Origin: Telopea speciosissima
Lineage: Eukaryota; Streptophyta; Magnoliopsida; Proteales; Proteaceae
Assembly (NCBI RefSeq): GCF_018873765.1
Contig: NC_057924.1
Span: forward strand, 17,541,542 to 17,605,541
Direction of reading: 5' to 3'
DNA: 64,000 nt
A program made the position numbers and the translations under genes. Numbering within the stretch: position 1 is the stretch's first letter; each line of letters opens with the position of its first letter. The notes under the pieces were generated by a model. It searched no databases, had not been told where the DNA came from, and saw only the letters and a list, made by a program, of their open reading frames with translations. Below are positions 12,293 to 24,124 of the stretch, piece after piece.

Positions 12293-12603
12293 TATTGACC
12301 AATATAGCCGTTCTCATTTAGAACGTGCTATATTGGACCCCAATAGTCTCTTACCTTGCATGTTACCTACTATGTTTACTACCTATCATGTGTACACCTA
12401 CCTTGTATTTCTCCTTCCATGTATCTCTCTTACCATGTATCACTTGATCCTAAGAATATTGTGTTTTCCATTTATCACCACATGTGATATAGACTTTCCT
12501 ATTATCACATGTGGGAATCGGATTCTCGTGAGTCCTATATATACATGTAATATGTCACATTGATTAACTAAGGAATACAAATCCTATTTCACACTGTCCA
12601 ACA
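12293..12603 (+). repeat. 3' LTR of copia A copy 1
   Basis: This 311-bp LTR matches 7708-8018 with about six or seven substitutions by eye and follows the polypurine tract CTTAAGGGGGTG. It also begins TATTG and ends CAACA. Confidence 0.93.
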
Positions 12604-14050
12604 GAATCGCATATTGAAACTGCTCATATTGTTAGCAGATTGGTAATTTTTTATTGGTTGTCCGCATGGAAACCTGCTGCTATTAGAATAGAAAACTAAA
12701 TACAAAATTTATTCAAGGGCAGCCAATATTGTGAACCAGCAAAGGGGCTCATGCCATAACCGTTGCAGGCAATTTATTTTTGTAAGAACCTGATTAGATT
12801 GGGCACCTGCAACTTATTAAATTTTTTTTTCTAGGCAGCCAAGGCCACCATCAATCGGCAGTCAAGGCTGCCATAACTGTGATACGAAAAACAAAAACCA
12901 AAAAAAAGAAACCTGCAAGTCTAACCGAATGAAAAAAGAAAGGCCATTTTCTCTCTTTATTTTTGGGTCGTATTTTTCTGGTGAATGAATCCGGCATAAA
13001 GGCCGCTGGTGTTTCATGGTCCTTCGCCAAAGTTTTCGGAGGCCAGAGCACCGCCGAGTGAGGCCACAATGGTACTCGACGCCATAATGGACGACTGAAA
13101 GCTCAGACAGAAACGGGTTTTGTACGTGTCTTGAGGTTGAAGAAAGAGGACATAATTGTCCTTGTGAATATTGTTTAGGATATTTTGGTCCACTAGGTTG
13201 GATTGGTTTAAAACCTTATGAGCTGAATTTCATTTAAATCAATTCATGGGCTAAAGCCCATTACCGAATGGACTTAAAAAAAAAAAATTGGGCTCTTTTA
13301 TGTGTTTAAAGCCCATAGTGAGCCTTAGCCCATTCATGCATATGACCCATTATAGATATTATAGATCGGTTCATTAAGAACCGAGCCGGCAGAACCAAAT
13401 AAAGAGTCGAACGGGTCTAGTTTGGTCTAAACGGGTTCATTGGACCAGGTTTCGGTCCACCCATATACCCAACCTGAAAACCCATATTTTTGACCCATTG
13501 GGTTGCCGGCTGACCCCCCGGAATTTTGTTGCTGCCGTCGGGTATTTGCGGCATTGACCGGCAATTGACCAGCAAAACAAAACTTAAAAAAAATATAAAA
13601 AACAGAAACAAAAATAAGGAGAGAGAGTGAAATGAAGAAGAGTGTATCTACCAAGTGAAGCAACGTGAGGTGAGATCCTCCTCCAACTCCCTTCTTCTTC
13701 TTCCCTCCTTCTTCTCTTCTCCTTTCAAAATCGTTTTGGGGTTTCTCTTGGTGAAGTGAATAGTAATCCCTAGATTCCTATATACCTTTCCCTTTTGTCT
13801 ACTAGGGTGTGTTTGGGTGGGGGATGAGTCCTTAGGTCCAATTGACTAGGTCTTGTTTGGTTAGGCATTACTCTAAGTCTTAGCTTAAGTCATTGGGCAT
13901 CATACCCATTTAGGCCCACAATTCCACTTCTAACCTTTAAGCATCCAAGCCCATACATATAACTAAGTATTATATGGGTAGCTAAGGCCCATAACTAGTT
14001 TAGGTGGTCATCCTTAGTTATACATTCACTAATCGTAGAAAATATCGTTT
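12604..14050. other. Non-coding stretch after copia A copy 1
   Basis: It may begin with the leader of the older LTR element interrupted by copia A. Repeated words such as AAAGCCCA occur at 13250-13330. Short minus-strand frames at 13417-13663 show a hydrophobic run but no recognisable domain and sit in low-complexity DNA. Confidence 0.4.
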
Positions 14051-14069
14051 ATGAGAGTAATAACCTACC

Positions 14070-14386
14070 TCACACATCCGGAGATAATGCCAGGAATAAT
14101 CCTCTCTCTTCCATGCAGTCTTCACACATGCATACAAGGGGATCATTCTCAAAAGCAGGTCTTAGGTATCTCCTTCTACTTGCTTCCGTCCAGTCCCTAA
14201 CATAAGGCGGGTAGTAGACAAATCTACCACAGTCCATGAATCTACCCCATGTTCTATTTATGAACCTCTCCTCAATAACATCTCCCAACAACCGGTCGAT
14301 GATCTTGAATGTTGGCTTGATGGTAGCGGTCCATAGGTCGACGGTGTAGGTAGCCGCCCAAGCTACGCTACATTCACAAAGTTTAA
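14070..14386 (-). pseudogene. Unrecognised ORF fragment of about 100 codons
   Basis: The minus strand is open from about 14386 to the stop at 14070. It encodes a compact segment rich in W, R and C, including TWGRFMDCGRFVYYPPYVRD and VCMCEDCME. I do not recognise the family. It lies between a copia element and a gypsy remnant and could be part of a downstream transposon region or an exon fragment. An ATG is present at 14291 (MLGDVIEERF). Amino-acid composition looks more protein-like than the neighbouring noise frames. Confidence 0.35.
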
Positions 14387-14455
14387 ATTAGTATGGGTTT
14401 CGGGCACGAATATAACATTCCCCTAACCTTATAAGAATCATTTTTTCGAAATTGA

Positions 14456-17238
14456 CTTACCATCTAAGTTGAAGAGATGAGGGTATTGCCCCCTTAGCTC
14501 ACTCTCAAGCTCCCAAGCTCCCAAGATGCTTCTTGTTCAGAGTGATTACCTCACTGTACCTTTAGGTAGGAGATAGACCAATTGCAAAGAGTGAGTATCT
14601 TACGCTCCAAAATTTTCTCGCGTTGCTCTATAGGTCATGTCGGCTGCAAGTTTAGGTGGCTCCTGAGAAATGATGTGTGACGGATCATGAACATACTTCT
14701 TCAGCCTGGACACGTGGAAGACGTCATGCACACCCGCTAGAGATGGAGGCAGTGCCAACCTATAATCCATTGGCCCAATCCTTGCTAGGATTTCTTATGG
14801 TCCAATGAATCTTGGGTTTAACTTTCTTGTCTTGCTAAACCGCATCACACCCTTGGTTGGTGACACCTTCAAAAATATGTGATCGCCCATGGTGAATTCA
14901 AGGTCCTTCCGCCCTAAGTCTACATAGCTCTTTTGCCTAGACTGTGCCGCCCTGATTCGATCCCGAATCAAGTCCACCTTTTCATAAGTGGCTTTAGTCC
15001 CAATATTCTTCGCTCACCCACTTTATCCCAATACAATGGTGTTTGACATTTTCTACCATACTATGTCTTGAATGATGCCATACCAATATTAGCTTGGTAA
15101 CTATCGTTGTAAGCAAACTCAATGAGTGAAATGTGCTCATCCCAACTACCCTTCATTCGATGGCACAAACCCCGAGCATATCTTCCAGTATCTGTATGCT
15201 CCCACTTCCATTCTAGAATAGGAAATGATTGCAATAACCCATGTGATCGTTGTTTCTCTGCTTTGACCTACTTGCAAGTGAGGCATCTCAATACGAATGT
15301 TGCCACATCAGCCTTCATCCCTATCCACCAGTAGTGCAACTTCAAGTCTTTGAACATCTTGGTACTGTCGGGATGTGCAGAATATGGGGAACAATGTGCC
15401 TCATTCATGACTTCCTTCCTTAGCTACTCATCATTGGGCACACATAACCTACCTCTGAATCGAAGAATGCCATCTTCAGACAAGGTAAAGTCTGGATCCT
15501 GTTGCTTCCCTTCTTGAATGCCATTTATCAACTTTTGTAACCCCACATCGGTAGGTTGAGCTCCTTTAACTTTCTCTACCAATGAGGGTTGTACTGTCAA
15601 GGCAGCAAGTGACACTGTGGTACTCTCAATCAACAATTCCAACTCCTTTCTTTTGGCTTCCTCTATAAGTCGCTCATTGACTGCCAACTCTGCTATAGAA
15701 AGGGTTTGTGATTTTCTACTAAGTTCATCAACCACTACATTCGCCTTGCCCGAGTGATACTAAAAGGTGCAATCATAGTCCTTCATCAGTTCCAACCACT
15801 GTGTTTGTCTCATATTTAACTCCTTCTGAGTGAAGAAGTATTTTAAACTTTTGTGATCACTGAAGATCTCACTTTCTCGCCATACAAGTAGTGATGCCAT
15901 ATCTTCAAAACGAATACTACTGCCGCCGACTCAAGATCATGAGTGGGGGTAGTTCTTCTCGTAATCTTTCAATTGCCGAGAAGCATAGGCAACTACCTTG
16001 CCATTCTGCATCAGGACACATCCAAGTCCCAATCTAGATGCATCACTATAAAAAGCCATGCCCCCAGTACCTGATGGATGTGTCAATACTGGGGCGCTGA
16101 CTAGTCTTTTCTTCAACTCCTGAAAACTCTTCTCACATTCCTCTGACCATTCATATTTCACCGCTTTTCTAGTCAATCTAGTCATTGGTGCTCAGATGCG
16201 AGAAAGTTCTCAATAAACCTCCTGTAGTAACCAGCTAATCCAAGGAAATTTCAAATTTCTCCTACATTCTTTGGTGATTCCCAATCTAGTACTGCCTGTA
16301 CTTTCCCCGGATCCACTTCAATGCCCTTCTCAGATACAACATGGCCTAAGAATGCCACTTGGTGTAGCCAAAATTCACACTTGCTAAATTTGGTGTACAA
16401 TTTCTTCTCCCTCAATCTCTGGAGAACCAATCTGAGGTGCCCAGCATGTTCTTATATACTCTTGGAGTAAATCAGTATATCATCAATGAACACAATCACA
16501 AACTTGTCTAACACATCCTGAAAGACCCTATTCATCTACTCCATGAAGGCAAGAATTACATTGGTCAATCCAAAGGACATGACCAAGAACTCATAATGGC
16601 CATATCTAGACTGAAAAGCTATCTTGTTAATGGCACTTTCCCTGATCTTAAGTTGATGGTAACCCAACCTTAAGTCGATCTTGGAAAATACCTTTGCTCC
16701 TTACAGTTGATTGACAAGATCATCTATCCTGGCAGCGGGTACCGGTTCTTGATGGTTAACTTATTAAGCTCCTGGTAATCGATGCACATCCATATATTGT
16801 TGTCCTTCTTCTTAACAAAGAGGACCGACGCTCCCCATGGAGACACACTAGGTTGGATAAATCCCTTCTTTAATAGATCTTGTAGTTGGGTTTGCAACTC
16901 CTTCAATTTCGTAGGGGCCATTCTATTTGGTGCCTTGGACACTGGCGCCGCCCCTAGAATCAAGTCTATCAAGAACTTGGTTTCCTGGTCGGGAGGTAGT
17001 TCAGTTAGGTCCTCCAGAAAGACATTTGGGAATTCCCTCACTACATCAAGCTCTATCAAGGGTCTAAATTTATCCTCTGTATCCATGACTGAGGCAAGGT
17101 AGCCCTGGCAACCTGAATCTATCAATTTATGAGTTGTAGAGAAAAGATAATCGACTTCTTGTGACCCTTCTAATCCTTTATAAATGTAATCTTCTTTCCA
17201 CCCTTGGGGTTGAAGAAAATCTTCTTCGCGGCACACAC
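14456..17238 (-). pseudogene. Ty3/gypsy pol remnant, Tekay/Del chromovirus type
   Basis: Reading right to left: RT start (16724-17238; [51 protein letters not shown]), FIDD catalytic box at 16479-16490, RNase H (15937-16185; [16 protein letters not shown]), linker with LSRKSQ, and integrase zinc-binding residues (HPDSTKM ... CLTCKQVK, about 15260-15340). Then comes a jump from EWKWE to the end of the catalytic core (KGSWDEHISLIEFAYNDSYQ), the GPY/F-like region (14795-14977; KVSPTKGVMRF, NPRFIGP) and a chromodomain-like tail ending EWELES/YPHLF-type near 14460. Stops and frameshifts are frequent, so it is dead. No LTRs were found. An Athila-type LTR interrupts it at about 17238. Confidence 0.85.
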
Positions 17239-19029
17239 TGATGAGCACATTTATGTGTGAAATCTTAGGGCATAGAGCATACATTTTACCACATTAGACA
17301 GAGTTACTTCGGTGCTTTCTTGTGCTTTTCAGGTTTTAGGTGAATTCTTGTGAAAATGGAGCAAAATATGTTAAAAATAGCCGAAAGCGCCCAGGAGTCA
17401 AGAAAATCAAGTTTGGATTGAGCACTGAAAGAATCACGTCAATCAATCAAATTTGAATGTGATTACAGTAGGCCCCTTAGCATAATTTTGAGGTGTTAAT
17501 AGTATGAATGCGTAGCACATCAAGTCAGCTTCGCAACGGTTCAAACGGCACCTGATTCCGAGTTGTAACAAAGAAGTTACGGCCGTTTCCGTGGATAGGG
17601 GTTTATTTGTAATTATTGATAGTCAACTGGGGACAAAGTAAAGCGGAAGTTCGAATTCTAGGGGCCTTAGCTCAATTATCAGAAGTTATCTTTCTGTCAG
17701 CCGAAAGATTCCATTTGGAAGGCTCTGAGCAGTCCAACTTCAACTTGAGATATCTTGGGCTCCCGAACTCCAAATTGGACAAAATTTGGGTCTATTTTGG
17801 GTGATCTTTCATAAGGAATACAACAGTGAGGCCCATATAAGCATCCCATGCTCCACGTTTTTTGAAGGATAAATTTGACATTTCATTAATTGTGAGTGGA
17901 ATCCTAGTCATCACCCTTGCTCTCTCTCTCCTCCAACTTTTCAAGGGCACTTTTGGAATTCTACTTGGGATAGATTTATTTTGAAAGATATTCTCTCATC
18001 TATGGAAGGTTGAAAGGTCAAAGATGCTTTGATCTCATTGTTTGGAGAAGACACCTACAAAGAAAAGGAAGCACAAGTTAGAATTAGAAATTTACTTTTC
18101 TAGAAATAGAAGGTTTATGTAGCTAGGATTTTTTGTATTTTCTTCTTTCTATATTTTTCTTTTTCTTAGGATTGAAGGCATTGTAAAAGAGGAAGGAGAA
18201 GAGAATATTCTCTTTCTTAGGGAATATTTCTCTTACACTTCCCTCTTCTCTCTTCTCCTCTCTTCCCCCTATAAATACCCCCTACCTCTCTTGAAAAAAA
18301 TTGCTCATTCACTTAGTGAAATTTCTTCTCTTCTTCTCCTTCTAATTTGTGATTTTTGATTTTTCTAAGTTCTAGTTTGCTTTTTTTATTTTCATTTAAT
18401 GGTTATAATAGGTTTAGTTTATGCTTTAATTTCAATTTAAGTCTTCAATTGGGTTGTAATTTCTTAATTCTAGTTTAGGTTTTAAGTCTTCTAGTCTAAG
18501 TTCTTAAGTTGATGACAAGACTTGAAGATTTAGAAGAGGAGGCCATGGTAAGTTTATGCAAGTATTCAAGCTTTTCAATTACATTCATACAAGTACATCC
18601 AGGTTTTACTATCTAAACTCTCAATCTCATTCTCCATCTCCTGTATCTCTCTCTATCATCTTCTTCTTTCCCCTCTATTTCTTTTATTTTAATTTTATAT
18701 GGTTGTGGTTTATGGATGCATTTTTATTTCCTTATTTCTTTTTATGTGGTTAGTATGTGTGGCTGCATTTCTATTCCTTTCAATTCGCTTTAGTTTGATA
18801 GGTTAGATGCTCATGTGTTAGGACGTCGATTTAATCCCTTAATTTTGTTAGATGCTTATGAGTTAGGATGCATTGATTTTCGTTAGTTTAATTAGTTTAA
18901 TTTAACACTTTAATTTGGTTCACTTTGCATTACTTTTAAGTTAGTTAAATAGAGTGGTGTATATCTCCTCGTGTTCGACCCGTAGCTATGATTGACCCGT
19001 ACGCTTGCGGTTTTATTTTAACTCAAACA
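17239..19029 (+). repeat. 5' LTR of the Athila-type element
   Basis: The proposed limits are TGATGAGCACATTT at 17239 and CTCAAACA at 19029. The 3' limit is fixed by the primer-binding site; the 5' limit is inferred from the end of the gypsy reading frame and resemblance to Athila LTR starts. Length is about 1.8 kb. A promoter-like CCTATAAATACC lies at 18269-18280, downstream of a CT-rich tract. Confidence 0.65.
18269..18280 (+). promoter_or_regulatory. TATA box of the Athila-type LTR
   Basis: CTATAAATACCC follows a pyrimidine-rich run and lies about 750 bp before the end of the LTR, as expected for the U3/R boundary of a long LTR. Confidence 0.5.
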
Positions 19030-19612
19030 AATTTTTGGCGTCGTTGCCGGGGTGATTATTGTCCATTTTATTTTTTTGATTTTTAAGTAGTTTGAAGTGT
19101 TTTAGTTTATTATTTTCTCTTCTTTTTCTAAAAAAAAAAATTCAATTTTTGAAAACCTCTTCTTGTTTCTCTTCTGTTTCGAATAGTGTGCGCCCAATCT
19201 AAAGTCCTTCATATGCTTCAACCCTCCATCTTTTGGTGTCCCTCATAGGATTAAGTTACCTATGACACTACATCTTGACTTGGTTGGGTGGATTGGCATG
19301 TGACTTATCTTTGGAGGTGACCACTCTTGATAATAGGAAAGCGACATAGTGAGAGCGTTGAAAACATAAACGTATAGTAGACCTCTACTCTACATCAGAA
19401 TCCACATTGGAGTCGCCCGTAGGTGGCTATAGAAGACTATACGGGTTCCCTTGCTATCAACCTATATGGCATCCTTACAGCTTTTGAACCATTGTTTCGA
19501 TTTTTGAGGGATAGATGCACTATCTACCTTGGGCTCCCTCTTGTTTTTAGTAATTTTTTTAAGTCTTTTATTTTTCTTTAATTTTTCTAAAAGAGACCTC
19601 ATATTTGTTTAG

Positions 19613-20878
19613 ATGGCTAAGGTGTGGATTCGTGATTCAAGTAATCGTCTTATTAGAAGACCACCTTCTCTACCACCTTTGACCCCACCTTTGACCATGG
19701 GTGACCAACAACCCAAGACTCTTAAGGATACGTTCTACCCTACCAGGGCTGCACAGCCCTCATGCATCAGTCTGCCTGTTGTTACAGGGAATACCTATGA
19801 ACTCAAGACCAACTTCATCAGCATGCTACCCCATTTCCATGGGATGGATAATGAGGATGCATATCTCTTCCTTAGGGAATTTGAGGAGGTCTGTGTTCTA
19901 ATTAAGGTCCAGAATTTAACTGATGATGCAGTTAGGCTTAGGTTTATACCCTTTGCCCTGAAAGACCAGGCCAAGAAGTGGCTCTATGGACTACCTACTA
20001 ATTCCATTACCACATGGGATCAGTTTACCATTGTCTTCTTGAGAAAAAATTTCCCTCTTTACAAGACTAATAAACTCAAGAGTGACATATTCTAGTTCAT
20101 GCAGAAACCACATGAGTCCTTTTCTAAATTCATGGAAAGATTTAAAAACCTCCTCTTAGAATGTCCTCACCATGGTTTCAACTTGTGGCAGCTATGCCAA
20201 ATTATTTATAAGGGTATTGATTATCAGACCATGCAACTTGTAGAGTCCATGTGTCCAGCAGGCTTTACTTCTTTTTCTGAGGAGAATGATGCATGGACAT
20301 TCTTAACCAACTTGGCTGATAAGACTAGAGGGTGAGAATCTTTCCAAGAGGTTGAAAGAACCACTGAGGGGTGTCTTATTGAGGGTATGACAGCAAAAGA
20401 GGCCAAACTTAATAGCCTCATAAAAAGGTTGGAGTCCATAGTTCTTAAAGAGCCTATACCGGTTAATCAGGTCAATCATGGGTCAATATGCAGTTGGTGC
20501 CATACCCCTGAACATCTTATGGAGGAATGCCCCAACACCTTTGTGGGTAATTCCAACACCGAGAATGTAAGTGCCCTTTACCAAAACAATCCACATAGCA
20601 ACACTTACAATCCAGGATGGAGAAATCACCCCAATTTCTCCTGGAATCAAGGGAACCAAGCAGGCCCATCCAACTTTAACCATCAAGGCCAGCTTGGTGT
20701 CCAAAGGCCCAACTATGCACCACAAAGCCAAGGAATATCTCCTAACTCCTTCCCCCTTCGTTCTTATGTAGAACATTCTATTAATTCTGCTAGGCCACCT
20801 CTCCTTACTCCTTATCAGCCACCCCCAGGGTTTATCAATATAGGAGAGGCAACAAGAATGAGTGAGATGGAAAACTAG
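19613..20878 (+). pseudogene. Athila-type gag (two internal stops)
   Basis: One frame runs from ATG 19613 to TAG 20876 with TAG at 20093 and TGA at 20333. It contains the retrotransposon gag core (FREFEEVCVLIKVQNLTDDA region, DQAKKWLYGLP, WDQFTIVFLRKNFP) and a zinc knuckle CSWCHTPEHLMEECP near 20490. The N-terminus carries a Pro-rich stretch and then MGDQQPKTLKDTF. After 20878 the same frame continues to about 21020. Only two or three point changes block the gag frame, so the element is not very old. Confidence 0.85.
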
Positions 20879-21019
20879 ATAGCCCTTCTCATGACAGGTC
20901 AAAATAATATAGAGAGACAGCTCACCCAGCTTGTCACCATTGTACATGAGAGGGAAATAGGGAAGTTACCTAGCCAACCTGAGCCAAATCCTAGGCATCA
21001 GGTTCACACTCAGCAAGGT

Positions 21020-22060
21020 ACCTAAGCTCCTCCACTCAATGTTGCACAAGGCCAACAACATCAAGGGCCTTCCAGTCAGGTAAATGCAATATATGCTTTA
21101 AAGAGTGGCCGTGAGTATCAACAGGCTAGTATACCTCAGTCTTTACCATCTCATACTCCTGTTGACTCTCCCCTTTCTGATGAGGCCATTGAAGTGGCTA
21201 CTATTCCTGGTTTGTCTGATGAACCTGGAGAGATTCCAGATGATTTGGTTGAGGAAACCAAAGATGATTCTGTTGAGAAAGAGAAAAGGACCACCCCTGA
21301 GAGAGTTTATACCCCACCTGCCTCTTTCCCAAATAGGTTGGTTAGCAAAAAGTCTCATTCGGTGGAGAAAATTTTGGGTATTTTTAAATAGGTTCTGGTG
21401 AATATTCCTTTACTGGATGCCATAGCTCAGGTCCCCGCTTATGCTAAAGTCCTCAAAGACTTATGCACCCAAAAGCGGACCACCAATGTGCAAAAAGGCA
21501 TTCTTGGCTGCTAACATTAGTTCTCTCATCTCACAGCCAGTAGCAGTCAAGCATAAGGATCTTGGAAGCCCCACCATCTCTTGCACTATAGGCACCACCA
21601 TCATTGATCATGCCTTATTGGACCTTGGTGCAAGTGTGAATCTGTTACCTTACCATGTTTACCAATAGTTGGGATTGGGAGAGCTGAAACCCACCAAAAT
21701 CACTCTTCAGCTTGCAGATCGGTCGATTAAAGTTTATAAGGGAATGATTGAGGATGTCCTGTTGAAGGTTGGGGAATTTATTTTTCTTGTGGATTTTATT
21801 GTTTTAGATACCCAACCTACTGCCAACTTCAAGGACCAAATCCATATTATTCTGAGTAGACCTTTCCTTGCTACCAGTAATGCTTTAATCAATTGCAGTA
21901 ATAGTCTTATGAAGCTTTCTTTTGGCAATACTTTTATGGATTTTAATGTGTTCAGGTTGGGCAGACAGCCTAATATGGATGAAGAGGTACATGTGCTTCA
22001 GAAATTCCCAGATGATGAGACTTTCTTTTTTGATTTTGTTTGAGATTTCAGGACTGTACG
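21020..22060 (+). pseudogene. Athila-type protease region (broken)
   Basis: A spacer segment (21194-21391; PPASFPNRLV) is followed by a block with LLDAIAQVPAYAKVLKDLC and then a retropepsin with the active-site triad in DLGASVNLLPY near 21625-21660. A TAG at about 21666 is followed by LGLGELKPTKITLQLADRSI and IVLDTQPTANFKDQIHIILSRPFL. DLGAS replaces the usual D-T/S-G and is common in Athila proteases. No RT follows. Confidence 0.85.
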
Positions 22061-22812
22061 GAGGAATTGGAAGGTGTTGATGATACCACCTTATCTGAGG
22101 TCTAGAGCATCCAACCACCATTGGAGCCCCTTGAACCCCTATCCACCTCCATTCCTCAACCCTTCATATTTGATTCCCCCATTATTTCCCCGTATATTGA
22201 TTGGTCCAAACCTCCTAGGTTTGATGATTTTATTAAGGAGGACAATGTTAGTCATGATGCTTTTGAAGCAAATTATCGTGATCCTTATTTGGCAACCCAA
22301 GTTATGTAAAGAGCGGATAGTTTTAATGCTAGGATTGATTTGAGTAAATCTCCCATTTTTTATGATTATCTTGATGGGGTTACTGATATTCATGATCCTT
22401 TTGATGTTTACTGCGATCCATTCTTGGTTGGTTTTTGCGATAATGACATGCATTTTATATTGACCATGGGAGGGAATGTGAGGATTTGTCTACATGGATT
22501 ATTATTCACTGCCTTCATTTTCTACTGTCCCATGTGGGCAGATTTTCATGTTGTGCTTAACTTCCATCTTCTGTCTCACTTTACTAAAATTCGTGGTCGA
22601 GTATTTTCTGATTCTGAAGCTACTTATACATTTACCGGCCATTGATTGAGGTTTCTGTTGCTTACCCTATTACTTCTTGTAGAGGTCCTGACTCTTCATG
22701 ATCCTCTTTATTGTTTATATATGGTAAGCCCCCTCATCTCATCCCTTGTCCTTATTCTTTCTTTTCTGCATGCATTGAGGACATTGCATGAATTAAGTGT
22801 GGGGGGGGGGTT
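22061..22812 (+). pseudogene. 3' region of the Athila-type element, no RT
   Basis: Frames here (22121-22309, 22340-22645, 22646-22837) encode Pro-rich and then hydrophobic peptides with no RT, RNase H or integrase motif. The region ends with the Athila 3' signature and G10 tract at 22801-22810. It may derive from the env-like/3' part, but I cannot confirm homology. Confidence 0.5.
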
Positions 22813-24110
22813 AATTGTTGAATTTTATGAATTTTGATTGTGGCAATAGTTTGATTTTGTGCATACATCTCTTTGATTGCAAAGCGAGAGAAAGAGGGAA
22901 TTAGGTGTCCTAGCATGCGAAATAATAAAAAAATCCCTTTTCAAGGACGGTAGTTGGTTTGTATCCGGTGAGAGGGATTGAGTTGGAAAATATGAGCATT
23001 ATTTCATTTGATGGTCAGATTTCTCTATGTATTTTATGGACCCCTTGATCTTTTGGCTAGTAGTTGAGACCAATTTGTTTGTGGCAAGGCAAGGCATGAA
23101 AGTGAATGAAAAAAAAAAAGAAAAAAAAAAGAAGAAAGGAACAAGAAAGAAAAGTGGAATTCCTTGGGACTAGATAGGGCACTGTGCCTCATGAAGCAGG
23201 GTGACTTGATCGAAATTCCTTGGAAGGAAACTTAAAAAAAAACCTCTTGCATCAATGTCTCAATGTCTTATGGATATATGCAAAAAGCGAAGCTACCAAA
23301 TATTTGGGTGTCTAGTGAATGCTCCACCATGTCATTCAGGGAACAGTAGTGGAGTAGAAATAGAGTTTGTGAGAAAGAAAAAAAGCTTTTGTCTTAATGC
23401 CTAGAAAAAAGTATGGTAAAAAATACTCAAAGCCTAAGTCTTTGGTTCCATCGATGCTATGAGTGGTTTACCTGAAGGTGAGTAGTGTTCAGAAGATATG
23501 AGGAGAGACATATTCAAATCCTGAACCACAACCTCTCCGCCTTTCATCTTTATAAAACCCAATCTATATGGATTATAGACTATGGTTTGAAGCATGATAC
23601 CAAGTTCCACATAAGAAAGGTTGAAATTAGCAAATTAAGGATCAAACATCAGGTTAAACCATAGCTTTTACACCACCCTTAAATTGTACAAAGTATTAGC
23701 TTCAAGTCTTTTGAGGATGTTGGAGATGACATCCTGACCTAATTTTTCAAAACTAAGAGTAGATGTCTTGACCTTTCTATTCCTTTAAATCTTAGGCATC
23801 TCAAATGGTTAAGTTAGCAGAGATTCTGAAAATGTTAACTAGTTCGTGCGTCTTCTCCAGTAGCGGTGACTATTATTTCTCTTTATTCTGAGATGAGGAC
23901 CAACTCTTCAATGCTCGCAGGTGGTTCCGAGGGACGTATCTGAAGATGAAGATGGTGGAGCAACTTTTCCTTCGTCAGCTCCGACGAAGCAACAACTGCA
24001 AAGCTGCGACAATCTTTCTCTGCCTCTCTTCTTGGCAATAGACCGTTCTTGAACCGATGAAAATGTTGAACAATTCGTCTTCTCCAGTAGCGATGACAGT
24101 AAAACAACAG
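22813..24110. other. Non-coding stretch right of the Athila-type element
   Basis: AT- and A-rich DNA with A/G tracts at 23107-23150. It may be the stretch between the polypurine tract and a lost 3' LTR. A phrase CGTCTTCTCCAGTAGCG occurs at about 23850 and again at 24076. No gene is supported. Confidence 0.4.
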
Positions 24111-24124
24111 TTTGCTGTTAGGAT

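Larger units (their letters stand above)
7708..12603 (+). mobile_element. Ty1/copia LTR retrotransposon, family A copy 1 (degenerate, complete)
   Basis: Two 311-bp LTRs bound an internal region with gag, protease, integrase, RT and RNase H in copia order. The LTRs differ at about six or seven positions by eye. The primer-binding site at 8019 (TGGTATCTAGAACC) resembles initiator-Met tRNA sites, and a purine tract AAGGGGG precedes the 3' LTR. The flanks GAATG (7703-7707) and GAATC (12604-12608) are a 4/5 target-site duplication when the LTR is taken to start at TATTG. Stops and frameshifts in every module make it non-functional. It sits about 45 bp inside another element whose LTR is at 7289-7661. 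Confidence 0.95.
17239..22812 (+). mobile_element. Athila-type Ty3/gypsy element lacking RT and integrase, 3' LTR not found
   Basis: A long 5' LTR (about 17239-19029) is followed by TGGCGTCGTTGCCGGGG (19035-19051), the primer-binding site typical of the Athila/Tat group. Gag (19613-20878) and protease follow. The frame then passes directly into a non-pol region and to the characteristic 3' signature TTGAGGACATTGCATGAATT, AAGTGTGGGGGG (22775-22810). RT, RNase H and integrase, which normally follow protease, are absent. Several stops interrupt gag-pro. The 3' LTR could not be found between 22812 and 24100, so the element is also 3'-truncated. Confidence 0.82.

Noticed and set aside
13417..13663. 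Minus-strand frame with a hydrophobic, signal-like start
   Set aside because: The hydrophobic run comes from A/T-rich low-complexity DNA, and the rest does not resemble a secreted protein.
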